In this document: positions 12,444-23,045 of the stretch, piece by piece
How positions within the stretch are numbered: position 1 is the stretch's first letter
Layout of the letters: each line of letters starts with the position of its first letter
DNA from: Aedes albopictus
Lineage: Eukaryota > Arthropoda > Insecta > Diptera > Culicidae
DNA length: 64,000 nt
Direction of reading: 5' to 3'
Assembly (NCBI RefSeq): GCF_035046485.1
Contig: NC_085137.1
Coordinates: 131,444,703-131,508,702, forward strand
Position numbers and translations under genes: made by a program
The notes under the pieces: model-generated
Seen by the model: the letters and a program-made list of their open reading frames with translations, nothing else
What the model was told of the DNA's origin: nothing
Database searches by the model: none

Positions 12444-13961
12444 CAGTGTATCAAACAATTGTCCTTACAGCATTTTTTTTTTCGTCAAAATAATGTTTTA
12501 TTCAAATGTTCATAATTTTTTTACATGTCATTCAAAAACGCTGAAATGTTGACCAATCACAAACATAAAACTCCATTGGTAAAATTTCAAGCGAGATCAA
12601 ATAAGTTTTCTGAAACTTATAGAACTTACTTAACAGAAATAATTCTGCTGTAATGATTTGTCTATGTAAACATCCATAACATAATTACAATAATATTTGT
12701 TATATTTTTACTAACAAAATTATATCAAATATTGTTTAATTCAACAGCAAGTTTAATCTAACAAAATTTGATATAACCTTGTTACGATTATATCTCAACA
12801 TTAAGGTGGCCCACACTTATATGAAATATAAAAATTCGAAAAATGGCAAGTCTTACCTCCTAAATCAGTTGTTTTGGACTCCCAGAAGCTAAGTTCAAAA
12901 TTTGAGCAAAATCAATTAAGCCTAAGGGGGCGCTCAAAACGCTTGAAGTTTGTATGGGAAAACTTGGCCAAATGTATGCAGAAATATTGAGTTTTCGATT
13001 TTTGCCGCTAGGTGGCGCTACAAGCGTTCAATAAATAAACCCTTTGGTATTATGGTAGGTGACTATATGCCAAACAACTTTGTCGAAGACTGCAAAGTGA
13101 TCCAACATCTGTGAAAAAAAGTTATACTCTAGGTAAAGTGAGGATAAACTTTATTGTTGTTTTTCCAATACATGTAAAGGAATAATATCAATAATGAAAT
13201 CTCAATACTTTGCCTCACTTTGCCTAGGGTATAACTTTTTTTACAGCCGTTAGATCACTTCACGGTCTTCGACAAAGTTGTTTGGCATATAGTCACCTAC
13301 AATAATACCAAAGGGTTTATTTATTGAACGCTTACAGCGCCACCTAGCGGCAAAATTCGAAAACTCAAAATTTCTGCATACATTTGGCCAAGTTATCCCA
13401 TACAAACTTCAAGCGTTTTGAGCGCCCCCTTAGGCTTAACCGATTTTGCTCAAATTTTGAACGTAGCTTCTGGGAGTCCAAAACAACTGATTCAGCAGGT
13501 AAGACTTGGCATTTTTCGAAATTTTTGTTTTTCATATAAGTGTGGGCCACCCTACTCAACATGTTATATTTTTGTTTTAACTGGAACGAGTTTTGATAGA
13601 ATTTCTGTTATTTTAGCTACTATCCGTACATGTTTTATAACAACCATTGTTACAAAAATCATTGTAACAAAATAACACATCCTGTAATAATTTTGTTTTT
13701 CCTTCCAGTCGGTTACATAAGCAGATTTTTCATATTTTTGTAGTGAACAAATTAACCCTCATAAGATTGCGTATTAAATGTTCATGTGTTAGCGTTCCCT
13801 AAAAAAATTTGAAAATATGTCATCCAATATTCTTTCAGATATAGATTATTGAAATTTTGTTCAACAAAACATCAAGCTTTACTAAAAGTTCTATAATTTT
13901 CAGAAAACTTATCCAATCTCGCTCAAAATTGGAGCTGTACGGACAATTGTTTGATACACTG
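12444..13961. mobile_element. Tc1/mariner-type MITE with TA target
   Basis: The ends are CAGTGTATCAAACAATTGTC and its reverse complement, flanked by TA at 12442-12443 and 13962-13963. The subterminal sequence is also inverted (TAAGTTTTCTGAAACTTATAGAA against the right arm near 13890). It carries no transposase frame. It is interrupted by the hAT-like foldback at 12802-13554; without that insertion it would be about 757 bp. A TA target with CAGT ends is typical of Tc1/mariner non-autonomous elements. Confidence 0.8.
12802..13554. mobile_element. hAT-like palindromic MITE B, nested
   Basis: The ends are TAAGGTGGCCCACAC on the left and the complement TAGGGTGGCCCACAC on the right, with the 8-bp duplication CTCAACAT at 12794-12801 and 13555-13562. 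The arms are inverted around about 13170. The core shares motifs with MITE A at 170-875: a GTCTTCGACAAAGTT stretch in the arm and ACATGTAAAGGAATAA at the centre. It sits inside the mariner-type element 12444-13961, so it inserted later. Confidence 0.85.
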
Positions 13962-13963
13962 TA

Positions 13964-14608
13964 ACTAGTTTCTAACAAAATTTTCTACAATTCAGTAAAA
14001 ATTTTTTTCTGATTGTCGGAAAACCAAAAGCGAATTACATTGCAATGAGTAATTAAACAGCATTAACAACATAATATGATGTAATTGAATTTTATATCTT
14101 AAAACCACAAAATCATTGAACATACTTATATCACAATGAGTTATAAATATCGTGGTTTGTTATAATTATGTTATTTTTCTGATAGAACCCCCTAGTCGGG
14201 ATAGGTCGACATCTGTAATGACGAGATTTTTAGAAATGGGAAATGTAACCTACTCTACATTCATAGGAACTTTCAATTAACTGTGGAGTTATCGCCGTTA
14301 CTTGAAGCGACTTAGTAAGTAGAATGTGTTTAGTTTTGTGTTGAAAATACAAACGAAATAAGATTATTATTATTTTAGTAATGATATATAATTACTCCAT
14401 GTTCAAAATTTGCCAAACAAATCCACAAGTTCACCATTTATACTTTCAACATTCCCGTCATAAGTTGTTTAAGGAATTTCAGAAAGATCTCATGGTGAAA
14501 TCGTTGGAGATTTGCTACAATTCGCATAGGAAATGATACTGACGATTCAACGTTATTACCTTTCAACGATCTGTAACATTCGTGTTGAGAAGTATTGAAA
14601 TACATAGC
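13964..14608. other. Unique AT-rich interval
   Basis: Nothing recognisable; no terminal repeats or coding signal. Confidence 0.4.
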
Positions 14609-14611
14609 TTA

Positions 14612-15859
14612 GGAAGCATCCATAAATGACGAAGGAATTTTTGACTGATTTTTTTACTCCCCCTCCCCCTTCGTAGCATATTTTCCCATACCTAATACGG
14701 ATGGGCGACAAAACGTCGAAAAGTGTGTAAGTGTTCAAAGTTCAGTGTAATGTGTTTTTGTTTGACTTTAAATTGTGTTCTGTGAAAAAAGTGCAGGTTG
14801 TGTTCGTATGTGTTGTGCAGTTTTTCCGTCTCTTAGTTGTCCGGCAAGAGAAGCATATATCTATAGTTTACCATACTGCGCTACCATAGAAGAAGATCCA
14901 CAACCCACCACCAGAGGGAAAGCATGAAACCACCAACTGAAAAGGTTGAGTACAGAGTTTTGGGTTCCGGGTCATTTAGCTTAACGCCATTTGGCCAAAT
15001 GCCGTTTGGTCGAACGCCGTTTGGCCGAAAAAGGTGTGAAGAACGAGTATAACTCGAAAGAACAGCCTGTGATTCAAAGAAGGAAAAATCTCTGATAAAA
15101 ATAATCCCAGTTTCAACGCTAACTAATTCCTTGTTAAACTAGAAAGAATAGCCTGTTAAAAGAAGGAAATATTTCTGATGATCATATTGGCAACTAGAAT
15201 GTAATCCAGAGTTTGCCCACGCCTCCAAATCCTTTTGATAATAATTCGGCCAAACAGCATTATTCGGCTAAACGGCCCTATCGGGTATCGGCCAAATGGC
15301 CGGACACCAGAGTATTGTGTGGATACCTAGGTGGATACTTAGTACTTTTGGCATGTGAATACCGGATGAGTTGCGGAGAAGGACAGCTGAACCGCGCAAT
15401 TTTGGGCAGAACTTCGGTTCTGAATGATGAGACCCCCCCCTTTACTTAAGAAAGTATCGGAAATTCACGCCGTAAACCAAAACAGATGCCCTTGAATGAA
15501 CAATGGGCCTGATAATTGCCACCCTGCTAGAGGTGCTAGAGATCTGGCCGACGATCGCAGAAGATGTGTCGTAATAGTAAAAGTTGTTTATATACAACAG
15601 AGCGAATATTCCATGCCCGCGAAGAACTGGTCAAGAAGTATGCCGACCCTGAAGTCAGAAGTCTCAGAAAGGCTCCCCTTTGAGCTAGTCGGCAGTTACA
15701 AGTGAAAGAATAGGTTTCCTTTAAAAGAATAAAGAACTCACTATTTGCTTAGATTACTCGATTCGACGTTTTGTCCCTGAACCACCTAATACACGGCTCG
15801 TTACACAATCCCAGATTCCCCCTCTCCCTTTAAATGCTACGTCATTTATGGACGCCCCC
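14612..15859. mobile_element. Harbinger-like element with TTA target
   Basis: The left end reads GGAAGCATCCATAAATGACG and the right end CGTCATTTATGGACGCCCCC. TTA flanks both (14609-14611 and 15860-15862). A C-rich stretch followed by CCTAATACGG and the CGACGTTTTGTC motif are also inverted between the two ends (14640-14720 against 15755-15840). The interior contains a different repeat rich in GCCATTTGGCC motifs. Ends with a CCATAAATGACG-like core and a TTA/TAA duplication fit PIF/Harbinger MITEs. No transposase is seen. Confidence 0.7.
14978..15315. repeat. GCCATTTGGCC-rich inner repeat
   Basis: Motifs of the type GCCATTTGGCC, GCCGTTTGG and CGGCCAAATGGCC occur at both edges (14985-15030 and 15245-15310) in opposite orientation. 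Between them an approximately 35-bp sequence (AGCCTGT...AGAAGGAAA...TCTCTGAT) occurs twice at about 15063 and 15141. This looks like an independent element lodged in the Harbinger-like one, but no target duplication could be fixed. Confidence 0.5.
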
Positions 15860-15895
15860 TTAGAAACTTTGTATTATGGAAAACACAATATATTG

Positions 15896-15911
15896 TTATA
15901 TATATATATAT
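15896..15911. repeat. (TA)n microsatellite
   Basis: A short run of TA dinucleotides. Confidence 0.85.
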
Positions 15912-17859
15912 TATTTAACTCTAGTCGTGCATTGGGGTCATTATGGCCCCTAAAGTGCACTACGTCAGCGGGGTGAGCGTCAGCTAAAGTACAAAGAAGG
16001 TTATTTTTTGAATGCTCTTGTAGCTCAAAAATTCTAATAAATGAGAAATAAATAGTGTTCCCTTAAAGAGTTTTAATTTTCTCTATATCTCTACGACTAC
16101 GTGCTTTAATTCGTTATATGGTGTTTCGCGAATAACATTTAATTTTTCTTTATTTCTAGATTTTCAGCCCTATATTTTTCAATTCTGACAAAATGTTTGG
16201 TCGATTTCTTTCATCGACCTCCAGTGCACTTGAAAAGGTTTTTTTTTCTCAAACAAATCAAAATTTGTTCTCTCTGACCGGCGCTTTTCAACCCAGAGCT
16301 ATATGCCTTCATTGGCTAACATGATTCAGAAGCAAATTGAGCATGAGCTCATGAGAGTGAGAAACGATGGTTCAGCAGCGCAGTGGCTCTCTGAATCTTT
16401 CTCTTTGTCGGTGTATACGGCAATGAATATACTTGTTTTTTTTTATTCATTATTTCAGTGTAAATAAATCGATTATAATAGTTACGTATAACATTCCCAT
16501 AACAACAAAATGATTGTTTTTACGTTTAGAGCAACGAATAAATCCACTGAAACATTTCCGTATCCTTACACTCGCCGCAGCATGTGAGAAAGAATGATCA
16601 CTAGTCAGTTTGCTTCACAAGCCAAACGACCAATGGGAACAGCGGTCGCAGATGATTCGGGTTTTCTGTGTTGCTTTTGTGTTGTCCTGGGCTGGCGCTT
16701 TTCAAGCACTGTCGACCCTCTTTCAACGCGAGTTCTTAGCAAGGTCTTTAGTGGACTCTTATTTTCACGTGACGGTTTGAGGCTACCAACACACCAATTT
16801 TTGTTTACTAAAAATTTGCAAAATTTTGGTAAAATTTGTATTTTTTTTTTCAGAAATAAAAACTTATTGAATCTTTCAGTAATTTGTAACGCTATTCTGG
16901 TTGTCGAAGATTCATTGCAATCTTCATTAATTTTTACTGAATTGCTGAGAATTCAGTGATTTTACTGGCAACATGAGATTTGCCTGCAATAGGATACTGC
17001 AAGATGACGCCACGAAGCCGTGCACTGACAGTTCAGCGAGCTTGTTAACATGGACTTAGTCTCTGGCGGAGATCCGGCAAAACTGTTTTTCGATACAATT
17101 TCAGTAAAACGGTAATTAGACGATTGGTCTTGTACTAGTAGGATTGAATAATATCGATATTTCCGTATCATAATGGTTTCAGGACGGAAAACGTAAATTT
17201 AATTTTCGCCGCTCGTAAACAATTTTAACAGCTTGTAAACAAGCTCGATGAACTGTCAGACAAAGTGAGGTTAGATCAGGTGCTGTACCCTATTTCCTGA
17301 TAGATTTAAATTGAATGGTTATAAGTGAATGTTTGAATCAATATTTCTTTTTATGGTCAATATTGTTTGTTGTGATTTGTACAAACTTTCAGTCTGTTTG
17401 ACGATTTTTATGGTAGGATATTGGTACCCTCATTAAGCATTTAACTCCCATTTTCATCCTACGAAAAACAAATGATTGTTGTTTGTTTTGTTTCTTATTT
17501 TTGTATTTTCTGTTAGAAGTGAGCATGCAAGAAAACAAAAAGAACGGAATGAATCGGTGCCGTAATCGCTTGTTTTTGAATAGAATGAATTTGGGAGTGT
17601 GGGATTATTTTGGGTACTCATACCCTATGTGCTACTAGATCATCTGCTAATAATTTATTACGAAATTGAATTACATTTTAGAGTTTCGTTTAAACGTTAC
17701 TTGGAAGAGAAGAAAAGCAAATTTATACAAACAAAGAGAGATGGAATTGAGAGTGTTTCCATAAAAAGTTTAGAAGAGGATCAGCATCGCAATCGCTGCC
17801 GATGAAAATCGAATTATAATTTTAAAAATTAATTACTTTTTCCACTTGTGAGATGGAGG
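15912..17859. other. Unique interval
   Basis: No paired repeats or recognisable gene. Open frames of 121 codons at 16594-16959 and 69 codons (minus) at 16962-17171 have no domain I can name and are AT-rich in their second halves. Confidence 0.35.
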
Positions 17860-17865
17860 AGACTT

Positions 17866-18085
17866 GAATTTGCGGCGGCCGCGGCCGCGTCCGATAACCG
17901 GACGATGTCCGCATGGCCACTCGCATCCAAAACATAAGAAACCGTGGAAGACGGCTGGGCTGATGGCTTCCGCCGCGCCGTTGAGAGTGCGTTTGTGCGC
18001 GGTAGTCAATAAATTACACCGAACTTATGGCGGTCTGGCGGCGGGCGGTGGTGGCGTTCAAAACAGCTCCCAGAGCGCGATTTTT
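17866..18085. other. GC-rich unique patch
   Basis: GC content rises sharply, with two overlapping NotI-type octamers (GCGGCCGCGGCCGC, about 17874-17887), a CCGATAACCGG palindrome and a GGCGG-rich run. A plus-strand 98-codon frame crosses it, but its composition is basic and low-complexity and it ends in a poly-T tract. The patch could be a promoter or 5'-untranslated region on either strand, or an unmethylated regulatory element. The repeat content is nil, in contrast to most of the window. Confidence 0.3.
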
Positions 18086-18349
18086 TTTTTCCTGAACTGG
18101 GTATCCAATGACCGACCGGTCAATAACGGGGAGTCAATTTCAAATTTTGGACTGCAGTAAGAGTGCTGTATCTTTCTACCGAGATAGTCGCTATTAATAG
18201 AATTAATTGCTTTATTTACACAAATTGTTGTTGGCTCCGATGCGCTGGTGGCCGCGCGGGTTTCAAATGCTTATGCAAGATGAAAGTGATAATACAGTGA
18301 TTCTATGGAGTAATAAATTTCCCCCTTTCGTTTTTTTTTCTCGTTGCAG

Positions 18350-18396
18350 GTGTGTATCCATGAGCGAGGGTACTCTGTACGGTCAATGGGGACTTG
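18350..18396 (+). CDS. Candidate 47-bp exon
   Basis: A strong polypyrimidine tract and acceptor (CCTTTCGTTTTTTTTTCTCG then TTGCAG) is followed after 47 bp by the donor TTG|GTGAGT. The enclosed sequence has an ATG at 18360 opening a frame MSEGTLYGQWGL that runs in phase 1 into the donor. If genuine it would be an exon carrying the first codons of a protein, or an internal exon open in that frame. I do not recognise the peptide. Chance splice motifs are common in 64 kb, so this is weak evidence. Confidence 0.25.
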
Positions 18397-20053
18397 GTGA
18401 GTGATCGACTGCAGATGATCCCATTTGTTGTAAGTAGACGTTTGTAGGGCATCATCTTCGCAATACAAAACAATCGTTGAATTAGAGTTTGAGGAGGTCT
18501 TACGATTATAATCAAACAAATAGTTGTTGGGTAGTTTTTTATTCCAGGTTGGTCACCCAAACCGGGAAGCCGCAAAAACCAACGATTCGTCGATGTATAT
18601 TAGCGAAGTTAGCCATATGTGGCCAACAGGGTACCCGGGAACCAAGCCCTATTGAACAAGCACGGTGTAGAAAACAATGGTTAAAAATTTGTTGAAAACA
18701 ATGGTTAATACCTTCTTTCTCTCTTATTAACTGTAAGGACGTGGCCAATGCCTTCATTGATTCTTCCCCCGGCTATAGTAGTTTCCTAGGCCCGTTTATT
18801 GTGTTGGGATTCTGGAGGCTGAGGTCGGAGATTTTTTTTTGTTTCATTGCATCGTCTTTTAGTGCGGACTTTTGTTCTTGGCTAGATATGAATTGGTGAG
18901 CTCGGTCTATACTATTGCTTTAGTTTACAAAATAAAAGAAATTCATCATCTATCAACAAACGTATTTTTCTTGCATAATTACGTGCTGATTTTAGAATCG
19001 TGCTTTGAAAATGATTAAGTAGAACTGTTTTTCATCAATATCTGAAAATCGAGTTTTACACTATTTAAAAATAAAGAAATTATTAAAATTCAAATGTCTT
19101 GCTTTCTTGTAAACTAGTTTTTAATATTTTGGCATGAATTTATTTTAGGTTTTTTGGCGCCTTCATAGTTGAGCTTCAGGTTACCTCACTTGACAATTTC
19201 GTATGAAAATTCGCCCGTGTGTACCTTATTCTTACCAATACTGTGGGTTTATCATCACGTAGCATTTATCACATCATAACTAACGAAAACAATGCTACTT
19301 TTCCTAAACAATGAAGCTTATCAGGGCATGGAATCAAAGCGCTGCGGTATCCGAACGTCGAATACCGCTCCGAAAGAATGGACATTCCGTGGCTTTCAAA
19401 AGTGTATTAGCATTCCATCAGTCCGGTTTCACACAAACCCGGGCACAACTAAATAGCCTAGAAACAAAATATGTAGCTTTTCATAGATAGAGGTGAGGAG
19501 GTACCAACCAACCGCAATCATGCCGTGCACGCAATCACCGCCCAACAGCTGCTCGAGATAACATTGCAGAAATACAAATAAAACATATTCAATTGATCGT
19601 AAAGTAAGTTCAGGTTCCACTGATTTGCCGCTTTGGTTGTGAAGGCATATTTTCCCTATGTGGGTTCCAGATAGCATTGAGTATTATCAACATATCGAAT
19701 GTCATTGTAATCATGAAGTTGGTATCGCTGAAATTTTGAATTTTATTTTCTTATGCAGATGTTTTTCAGAATGTTTAATATTAGTGAGTTCGTTCCATAC
19801 TCTTGTTTTGTTGGACTGCATTTTATTCATTAAAAAACTATTGAACCATTTTAAGTGTCGCTACATTGTGGCAAAAGTGTATTATTCTGTAACTGCATTG
19901 GCAAATTGTATTATGTTAATTTGTATGTTTGTATCATTATTCATAAGATGAACAAATTGAATATCCGTTCTTTTTTTCAAATTTAAACCTTTTTTAAAGA
20001 AATTTTAAATTCATATCGGGCGTTTCTACCTTTACAGCCGCAGTTTGCACTAC
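18397..20053. other. Unique interval
   Basis: No duplicated sequence, terminal repeat or recognised coding region. A moderately GC-rich patch at 18540-18690 has overlapping short frames on both strands without support. Confidence 0.35.
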
Positions 20054-20287
20054 CTGTCCACATCGGACTATCTTTTCCGTATCTCCAATTGGCTTGGCCC
20101 CTCGCTCGATAAGATTGAAAGAAGTTGGTCGACCACCATCGTTGACAGTAGACACGCAAAGCTCGGGCTCCCGGTGATTATATGTAGCAGCGCCGCACCG
20201 TTTCACTATTGCTGTGGCACGTACCGTTTTCTCGTTGCCCAACCGTGACTCGTTGTTGAATGTTGGTTGATATTTAATTGCGTTAGA
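20054..20287 (-). CDS. Candidate internal exon, phase 0-0
   Basis: On the minus strand a T-rich tract ending TTTTAACAG immediately precedes 234 bp that are open in the frame set by the acceptor (78 codons) and end in GGACAG|GTAGTG, a plausible donor. Codon choice and amino-acid mix look protein-like (SNAIKYQPTF near the start, KPIGDTEKIVRCGQ at the end), and the exon length is a multiple of three. The frame also reads on past the donor to a stop 57 bp later. I do not recognise the protein family. No partner exon is certain; the GC-rich block at 20960-21310 lies upstream on the same strand. The plus strand has a shorter competing frame. Confidence 0.35.
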
Positions 20288-20959
20288 CTGTTAAAATATC
20301 ACAAAACAAAAAATGCTGTCGTTAGAGATATCGAGAGGAACAGGCTTGCAAATGTAAGGCGGTTACATTTTCAAAGTCATTCGATAGGAAGAAGCTTTGT
20401 ACAGCATTGGTTCAAAGTTCTATTACTCTTTTTGTTTTTCTTTGCATTCGGTAACACAAGCTACGAAAAAAAACAACTTAAACTTGATGTTGAAGCTATC
20501 ACATTTTAATAAAATTGATATTTTGACGCAAATGTGTGGTTATTTCTAAATCAAATAAAAAAATAGTCTCAGCATGAATTTTCAGATATTTGAAAATGTT
20601 CTTACGAACCATAACGAAAACTTTTTGGATTATCGATGGGTTTCAAAACCATTTTGAAACTAAATAGACTTCAAATTGTTTTTTATATGTCTAGTGTACC
20701 TTATTACAATTTACTGCTCAATTGAGTACCCAGTAATAAATAAATTCAGAAATTAAAAAAAAATATCATTGAATGAAACAGATTTGGTTTTATGATGGCA
20801 TTGAAAGGCTCTTTAAATCTATTTGGCTTAAAATTGAAGCTTGATCCATACAAATTTCAAATCTTGGCCAATTCTGTAATCATGACTGACAACAAACAAT
20901 AGTCTGAAGTTGATGTTGATGGGATGTAGAGTGATAAGATTTATCCAGCGGGTGCTAAT

Positions 20960-21310
20960 CAACACACAATCTGCTAATGAGGACTGACTGATAACTATGG
21001 ACGACACGAACCTGCTCTTCTGGTGGTGGCGCCGAGTAGAGGAGCGGCATGACGATTCGTTTTGATTTGACCGCTGCTGCTGGGCCAGTTGTTGTCGTTG
21101 TGCCAAAATGACACCATCGCGGCAAGGGTAAATGTTTACGTAATCATTGCCGCCGTCATCGCGTCCCCGGCGGTTTGTGTGTGCAAAAAACACGAGATAA
21201 TATCAAAAAGAACCGGTTGGTTGCCGTTCACCGGGCGGGCGGTCTCTTCTCTGTGGACGATCTGTTGTGCGTGTGCAAATGTTTGTATAAAAATGTGATT
21301 CAATCTACGT
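20960..21310 (-). promoter_or_regulatory. GC-rich unique block, possible 5' exon/UTR
   Basis: This block is unique, GC-rich relative to its surroundings, and contains CAG-repeat-like runs (CAGCAGCAGCGG on the minus strand) typical of insect untranslated leaders or low-complexity coding DNA. On the minus strand an ATG at about 21107 opens a frame of about 40 codons that passes a GAGCAG|GTTCGT donor-like site. Because it lies upstream of the candidate exon at 20054-20287 on the same strand, it could be a leader exon. This is inference; no promoter motif could be fixed. Confidence 0.2.
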
Positions 21311-21494
21311 GCGGTTCGGGTTGACCATTCTGCTGCATTTGAATGGAGATGCGAGACTTACTGGTTGGTTGAGATTGTTGTTTAGGTTAAATTTTAGAAA
21401 TTGCTTATTACCGGTTTCTTCCATTAGTTTTTGGAATAGATTTTTATTAAAATTAGCAAATTTCTTGGAGTTTTATATTTTGTTTTTAAATTAA

Positions 21495-21556
21495 TTGATT
21501 GATTGATTGATTTATCTTTATTTGAGAGACTTTCAGCCCTTGGCTGGTTCGTCTCT
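21495..21556 (-). mobile_element. 62-bp retroposed insertion (LINE 3' end), copy 1
   Basis: On the minus strand the insert reads AGAGACGAACCAGCC...GGGCTGAAAGTCTCT, then AAATAAAG and a (TCAA)n tail. It is flanked by a 12-bp direct repeat, TTTTTAAATTAA, at 21483-21494 and 21557-21568. AGAGAC and GTCTCT can pair in a hairpin. A tandem-repeat 3' tail, AATAAA and a target duplication are hallmarks of target-primed reverse transcription by a non-LTR retrotransposon. The insert is the 3' hairpin and tail only. A second copy is at 46493-46551. Confidence 0.8.
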
Positions 21557-21568
21557 TTTTTAAATTAA

Positions 21569-22045
21569 GTATTTCTAGGTGGAAACGGCAACGTTTAGTA
21601 AACTTTTACCGGAACAAATCAAACTTAGGCCGGAGCAAATCACATTTTTTTTTCTTTTGTCACAGTGCTCGTCGACTCGTCAGGGGAGGGGGATGATAAA
21701 TAATAAACGTATTTGATGAAGAAATACCCAAAAAATTGGGCAAAAACACAAAACTCATCGGATTTGTTAAGAAATTTTCTTGGCGACTCAAATTCCACCT
21801 TAAAATTTCTCGAATAATTGATTTGTTTTCCCCCCTCAAAATGTTGAATTTCGACCAAAACTTTTTTAGGGGGAGGGGGTGACATAACAAAAAATCGAAT
21901 TATGTGTCAGCCTTATTTATTGCAAAGTATGTGTACTCTTTTTTCATACAAACGGATCAATTAAAAAATATATGAAAGCGTATTTCAATTCAATAATTTT
22001 CAAATAATCCAAATATTTTTAAATTTTAGCTTCTTGTTCATTATT
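21569..22045. other. Unique AT-rich interval
   Basis: Overlapping minus-strand frames of 76-81 codons at 21640-21890 are low complexity and unrecognised. No repeat pair found. Confidence 0.4.
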
Positions 22046-22049
22046 TCTC

Positions 22050-22745
22050 CATCCTGTAACGCTCCTGAGATCCTCTGAAATCTCCCAATATGCCTCTGAA
22101 ACTTCCTGAAATACCACCAAAACCCCTTGAAACCTCCTCAGCCTCCTGTCAGGCACTTGAGACCCTCGGAAACCCCCCAAAATGTTTCAGTAACGTTTCC
22201 GGAGCCCCATGAAAATCATCTGAAACCTCCTTTAATTGCCACCAAACACCCTAAAGCCCCTTGTAAGGACCTTGTAAAGTACCTGCGACCCTCCGAACCC
22301 CCAGAAATCGCTCCTGTAATGCTTCCGGAACCTCCTGAAAAACCTCTGAAACTTCCCGAATTGCTTCCGAAACCACCCCGAAACCCCCTCGGTCCCCATG
22401 TAACGCACATCAGACCATCCGAAACCCCTGAAAACGCCCATGAAACGCCTCCTTGATAGTTCTCTGAAATGCAATCGAAAACCCGCTGAAACCCTCTCGA
22501 AACCCCATATAACGCACCTCAGGCCCTCCGAATCCACCGAAAACGCCCATATAACACCTCCGGAATACTCTGAAACTTCTTTGAAACTTCCTGAAATGCC
22601 ACTGAAACTCCCTTGAAACCCTCTGGACCCCTGTAAAGTACATAGAACCCTCCGAAACCCCTTGAAAACTCCTCTGAACCCCCTCCCCTTCCCGAAACTC
22701 CCTGGAAAGTTCTCTGAAATACCGCATAACTCCTGCTAAAATCTC
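22050..22745 (-). repeat. Minisatellite, about 125-bp unit, array 1
   Basis: C-rich, with the landmark AACGCACCTGAGACCCTCCG-like motif recurring at about 22147, 22274, 22399, 22507 and 22632 (spacing 108-127 bp). The units are degenerate. The same unit in the opposite orientation forms array 2 at 38290-38830. Overlapping open frames of 60-110 codons on both strands arise because the repeat lacks stops; they are not genes. Confidence 0.8.
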
Positions 22746-22794
22746 CTAAGCCACACGACCTTTTTAAACTTATTTGAAATCTTATATAACTGAA

Positions 22795-22858
22795 CCTATT
22801 TAGGTAAAAATTCTATTCAGGTAATCTCGACTTGTCACTTAAATGGAGGTTTGGGTGT
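22795..22858. repeat. TTTAGGT/AAATGGAGGTTTG motif, copy 1
   Basis: The tail AAATGGAGGTTTGGGTGTA is nearly identical to AAATGGAGGTTTGAGTGTA at 39047-39065. Both lie just beyond a minisatellite array and beside TTTAGGTAA words, so both may be an end of the same larger element although the adjoining arrays have opposite orientation. Confidence 0.5.
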
Positions 22859-22861
22859 ACA

Positions 22862-23045
22862 CCCGATTCTTTTTTTGCATGGGTCTTGTTTTTGCTATAA
22901 CTCAGTCAATTTTCATCCGATTCTCATGAAATTGTGTACACATGTAGGTACGATTAGTACTATGCGTGTACCAAATTTCATGAGAATCGTTTGAAAATTG
23001 GCTAAGTTATAGCAAAAACAAGACCCATACAAAAAAAGAATCGAA
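22862..23045. mobile_element. Palindromic MITE, CGATTCTTTTTTTG ends
   Basis: The left end CGATTCTTTTTTTGCATGGG and right end CCCATACAAAAAAAGAATCG are inverted, followed inward by TCTTGTTTTTGCTATAACT and its complement and by CATGAAATT/AATTTCATG. The length is about 184 bp. A diverged relative surrounds the insertion at 61138-61304. No duplication could be fixed. Confidence 0.7.

Noticed and set aside
22127..22456. Proline-rich 109-codon frame
   Set aside because: Translation of the C-rich minisatellite unit.
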